A stretch of 64,000 nucleotides of DNA from Nectonema munidae (taxonomy: Eukaryota > Nematomorpha > Nectonematoida > Nectonematidae), in the NCBI GenBank assembly GCA_030549495.1, contig JAUIRK010001045.1, forward strand, positions 84,593 through 148,592, in the 5' to 3' direction. Under the pieces are notes generated by a model, which searched no databases, was not told where the DNA came from, and saw only the letters and a list, made by a program, of their open reading frames with translations. Made by a program: the position numbers and the translations under genes. Below are positions 62,197 to 64,000 of the stretch, piece after piece. Position 1 is the stretch's first letter, and each line of letters opens with the position of its first letter.

Positions 62197-62543
62197 ATGG
62201 ATAGTTCGTCTCACTCTTCAGAATTTTCAGCCAACTTTAGCGATGATCATTTCACTTGTTCGGAATCAGCTTGTTTGTTTTCAAGTTCTGAAAACAGTAA
62301 TTTCGAATATGAGGAAACTCTTGAAACCACAGATGGAACTTCGTACTCATGGAATCCTGTTTCTAAGAAAAGTGGAAGACCCAGAAGTAGAAATATAAGA
62401 AATGTTACGAGAAATCCTCCAGGAACGAAAGGTGAAGCAAAAGACGTGACAAAACCACTAGAAGCTTTTTCATTGTTTTTCTCAAAAGAATTGGTTGGAC
62501 ACATTTACATGATGACAAGAAAAAAAATGGATGAGAATTATGG
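62197..62543 (+). CDS. piggyBac-like N-terminal exon, open and unbroken (copy 3)
   Basis: An ATG at 62197 opens about 115 codons without interruption, ending before donor GGGTAAAA (exon end 62543, phase 2). An in-frame ATG at 62110 is also possible, but homology to copy 2 begins at MDSSSHSS. Order: acidic Ser-rich N-terminus; TDGTSYSWNPVSKKSGRPRS; RNIRNVTRNPPG; then PLEAFSLFFSKELVGHIYMM and KKMDENYG, the start of the DDE_Tnp_1_7 region that in the family precedes the TN-Y motif. No catalytic exon is recognised in the following 1.4 kb, which is GT-rich and partly another transposon. It may be an isolated relic or the first exon of a gene continuing past the window. Confidence 0.6.
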
Positions 62544-62582
62544 GTAAAAGAGATTTTTTCAAACATAACATGCCCAAATGTA

Positions 62583-62700
62583 TTCCTACGTTTGTGTGTA
62601 TGCTATTCCGTGTGTATGTATGTATATGTGTCCGTTTATGTGTATGTACGTGCCAGCTTGTGTGGTATCAGGATGTGTATATATATGTACGTGTAACCTT
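62583..62700. repeat. GT-rich microsatellite
   Basis: Imperfect TGTGTATGTA/TGTGTCCGT units starting about 40 bp after the piggyBac donor. Confidence 0.8.
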
Positions 62701-62759
62701 TGGTGTAAATGATTCCATATAAAATTTAAATTGTTTTATTTATTGAGCCAAAATAATTA

Positions 62760-63403
62760 GGGAAGCGCCTCATTGCTAAATATTGTCACATTTCGTCAAC
62801 ATTTTCATCTAGAAAAGACACAGAAACTAGTGGTTGCAATGAAAGCACACTACTCGTAAATTCTTTTGATGATATTGCTGAATTTTTCTTTTGGATAAAA
62901 ACATGGTAATGGGTAATTGCTGTCTTTGTATTTTCTTTTGCTGTAAAATACTTTTGTACAAAGACATAACCCCATAAATACGATTACTAAACTCAACAGC
63001 TCTAACCATATTGTCGTCGACCTCTAGTGCAAATTGTTGCAATACCTTTGTCATCTTGCATAATTGCTGTAGATTTTCTAGGATGATGCCTCGCGCTTTG
63101 ATTTTCTCTTCTTGCTCTTGTGCGTTTTCTTCTTGAGTATCAGACTTAGCTGAGCCATAAACATGGTTAAGATTGAATTAAAAACATATTCTTTTATTAC
63201 ACTAGGTCATAATTTTAAATAAAATCGGAAAGCAAAAAACAAAAGTGATAGGATAAAACAATTAAAAAGAGGATAATAAATCAGAAGTTTTAAAAATGAA
63301 AATTAAGATAAAGTTTTTAGCTCATTGAATAATATTTAATTTTAACTAAATATTGCTAAAATTCCACGATGCACTGAAGCCGCGAAGTAGCGAGGGCTTA
63401 CTG
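62760..63403 (-). mobile_element. pogo/Tigger-like transposon remnant
   Basis: The minus-strand end CAGTAAGCCCTCGCTACTTC (63403 downward), preceded by TA, has the form of pogo/Tigger termini. On the same strand, 63170-62827 encodes KIKARGIILENLQQLCKMTK, LQQFALEVDD and IQRQQLPITMFL. This pattern resembles the extreme C-terminus of Tigger/CENP-B-type transposases (basic-Gln stretch then TIxxFF-like). Only the terminus and tail remain; the other end was not found. Assignment rests on these two partial matches. Confidence 0.42.
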
Positions 63404-63419
63404 TATATGCTCCTCCCAG

Positions 63420-64000
63420 TGTGTATGGGTTTCCGTGTGTTTACGTGTGAGCGTGTGTGTGTGTGTTTACGTGTGTGTATGTGTGTTTACGTGTGTGTAT
63501 GTGTGTTTACGTGTGTGTGGGTGGAAGTGTTGCTGTGTGTGTGTGGAAGTGTTGCTGTGTGTGTGTTTGTGGAATTGTTGCTGTGTGTGTGTATGTTGTG
63601 TGTGCGTGCGTATGCTTCTCCGCATGTGTATGGGTGTCTGTGTCTGTACGTTTGTGTGCACACTTATCAATGTGAGTAGAAGTGTTGGTGTTTGTGTGTG
63701 TATGCTTCCCCGCGTGTTTATGGGTGTCTGTATCTGTGTGTTTATGTCTGAGGGCGTGTGAGCATACTTACCAGTGTGTCTAGAAGTGTTGGCGCGTCTA
63801 TGTATGTAGAAGTTTGTGTTTGCATGTGTGTGTAGAAGTGTTAGTGTGTGTTAGTGCACACTGTATGTGTGTGTGTGTTAGTGCGTGTATGTGGAAGTGT
63901 TGGTGCCGCCTATCTGTGTGTGTGTGTGTGTGTATGTGTGTGTGTGTGTGTTAGTGCGTGTATGTGGAAGTGTTGGTGCCGCCTATCTGTGTGTGTGTGT
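63420..64000. repeat. GT-rich minisatellite running off the window
   Basis: TGTGTGTTTACG, GTGGAAGTGTTG and TGTGTGTATGC units. A longer unit with GGAAGTGTTGGTGCCGCC recurs at about 63893 and 63966. Cysteine/valine-rich open frames across it are artefacts. Confidence 0.92.

Noticed and set aside
63353-63761. Cysteine/valine-rich open frames
   Set aside because: Translations of the GT minisatellite in all three frames.

Overview
This is an AT-rich, intron-bearing, transposon-filled animal nuclear DNA window. No bacterial operon, ribosomal RNA or CRISPR array is visible. The one confidently recognised host gene is an ENL/AF9 (MLLT1/MLLT3, Drosophila ear) orthologue. The DNA transposons (hAT, piggyBac, pogo-like), the LINEs and the multi-kilobase intron fit an invertebrate metazoan, perhaps an arthropod; the sequence alone does not fix the species.

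Layout from left to right. (1) 1-900: a CpG-rich patch that may hold the 5' end of an unrecognised minus-strand gene. (2) 1.2-2.26 kb: a LINE endonuclease fragment, cut off by (3) 2.26-30.2 kb: a 28-kb satellite array of about 185-190 head-to-tail monomers of about 149 bp. (4) 30.2-36.2 kb: a nest of dead elements, comprising an LTR-type gag fossil, pieces of minus-strand LINEs, and a 3.67-kb hAT transposon with matching 8-bp flanks and a decayed transposase. (5) 37.0-53.6 kb: the minus-strand ENL/AF9 gene, with four exons visible: YEATS part 1, YEATS part 2, a linker exon, and a large exon ending in the AHD. Its 12-kb intron holds a hAT nested in an older hAT, two piggyBac relics, a MITE-like element and diverged relatives of the satellite. 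(6) 53.4-57.6 kb: a duplicated segment carrying a second copy of the first YEATS exon (intact splice sites, in-frame stop), with a plus-strand LINE between the copies. (7) 57.6-64 kb: more piggyBac relics, a pogo/Tigger-like remnant and a GT-rich minisatellite running off the end.

The host gene encodes an acyl-lysine reader of the super elongation complex/DOT1L system. Everything else is repeat or mobile DNA around and inside it. The observations most worth pursuing are the satellite (domain structure, a strongly conserved core, and diverged relatives in the AF9 intron), the possible poison exon, and a piggyBac lineage with an intron donor at a conserved position in three copies, one with an unbroken N-terminal exon.
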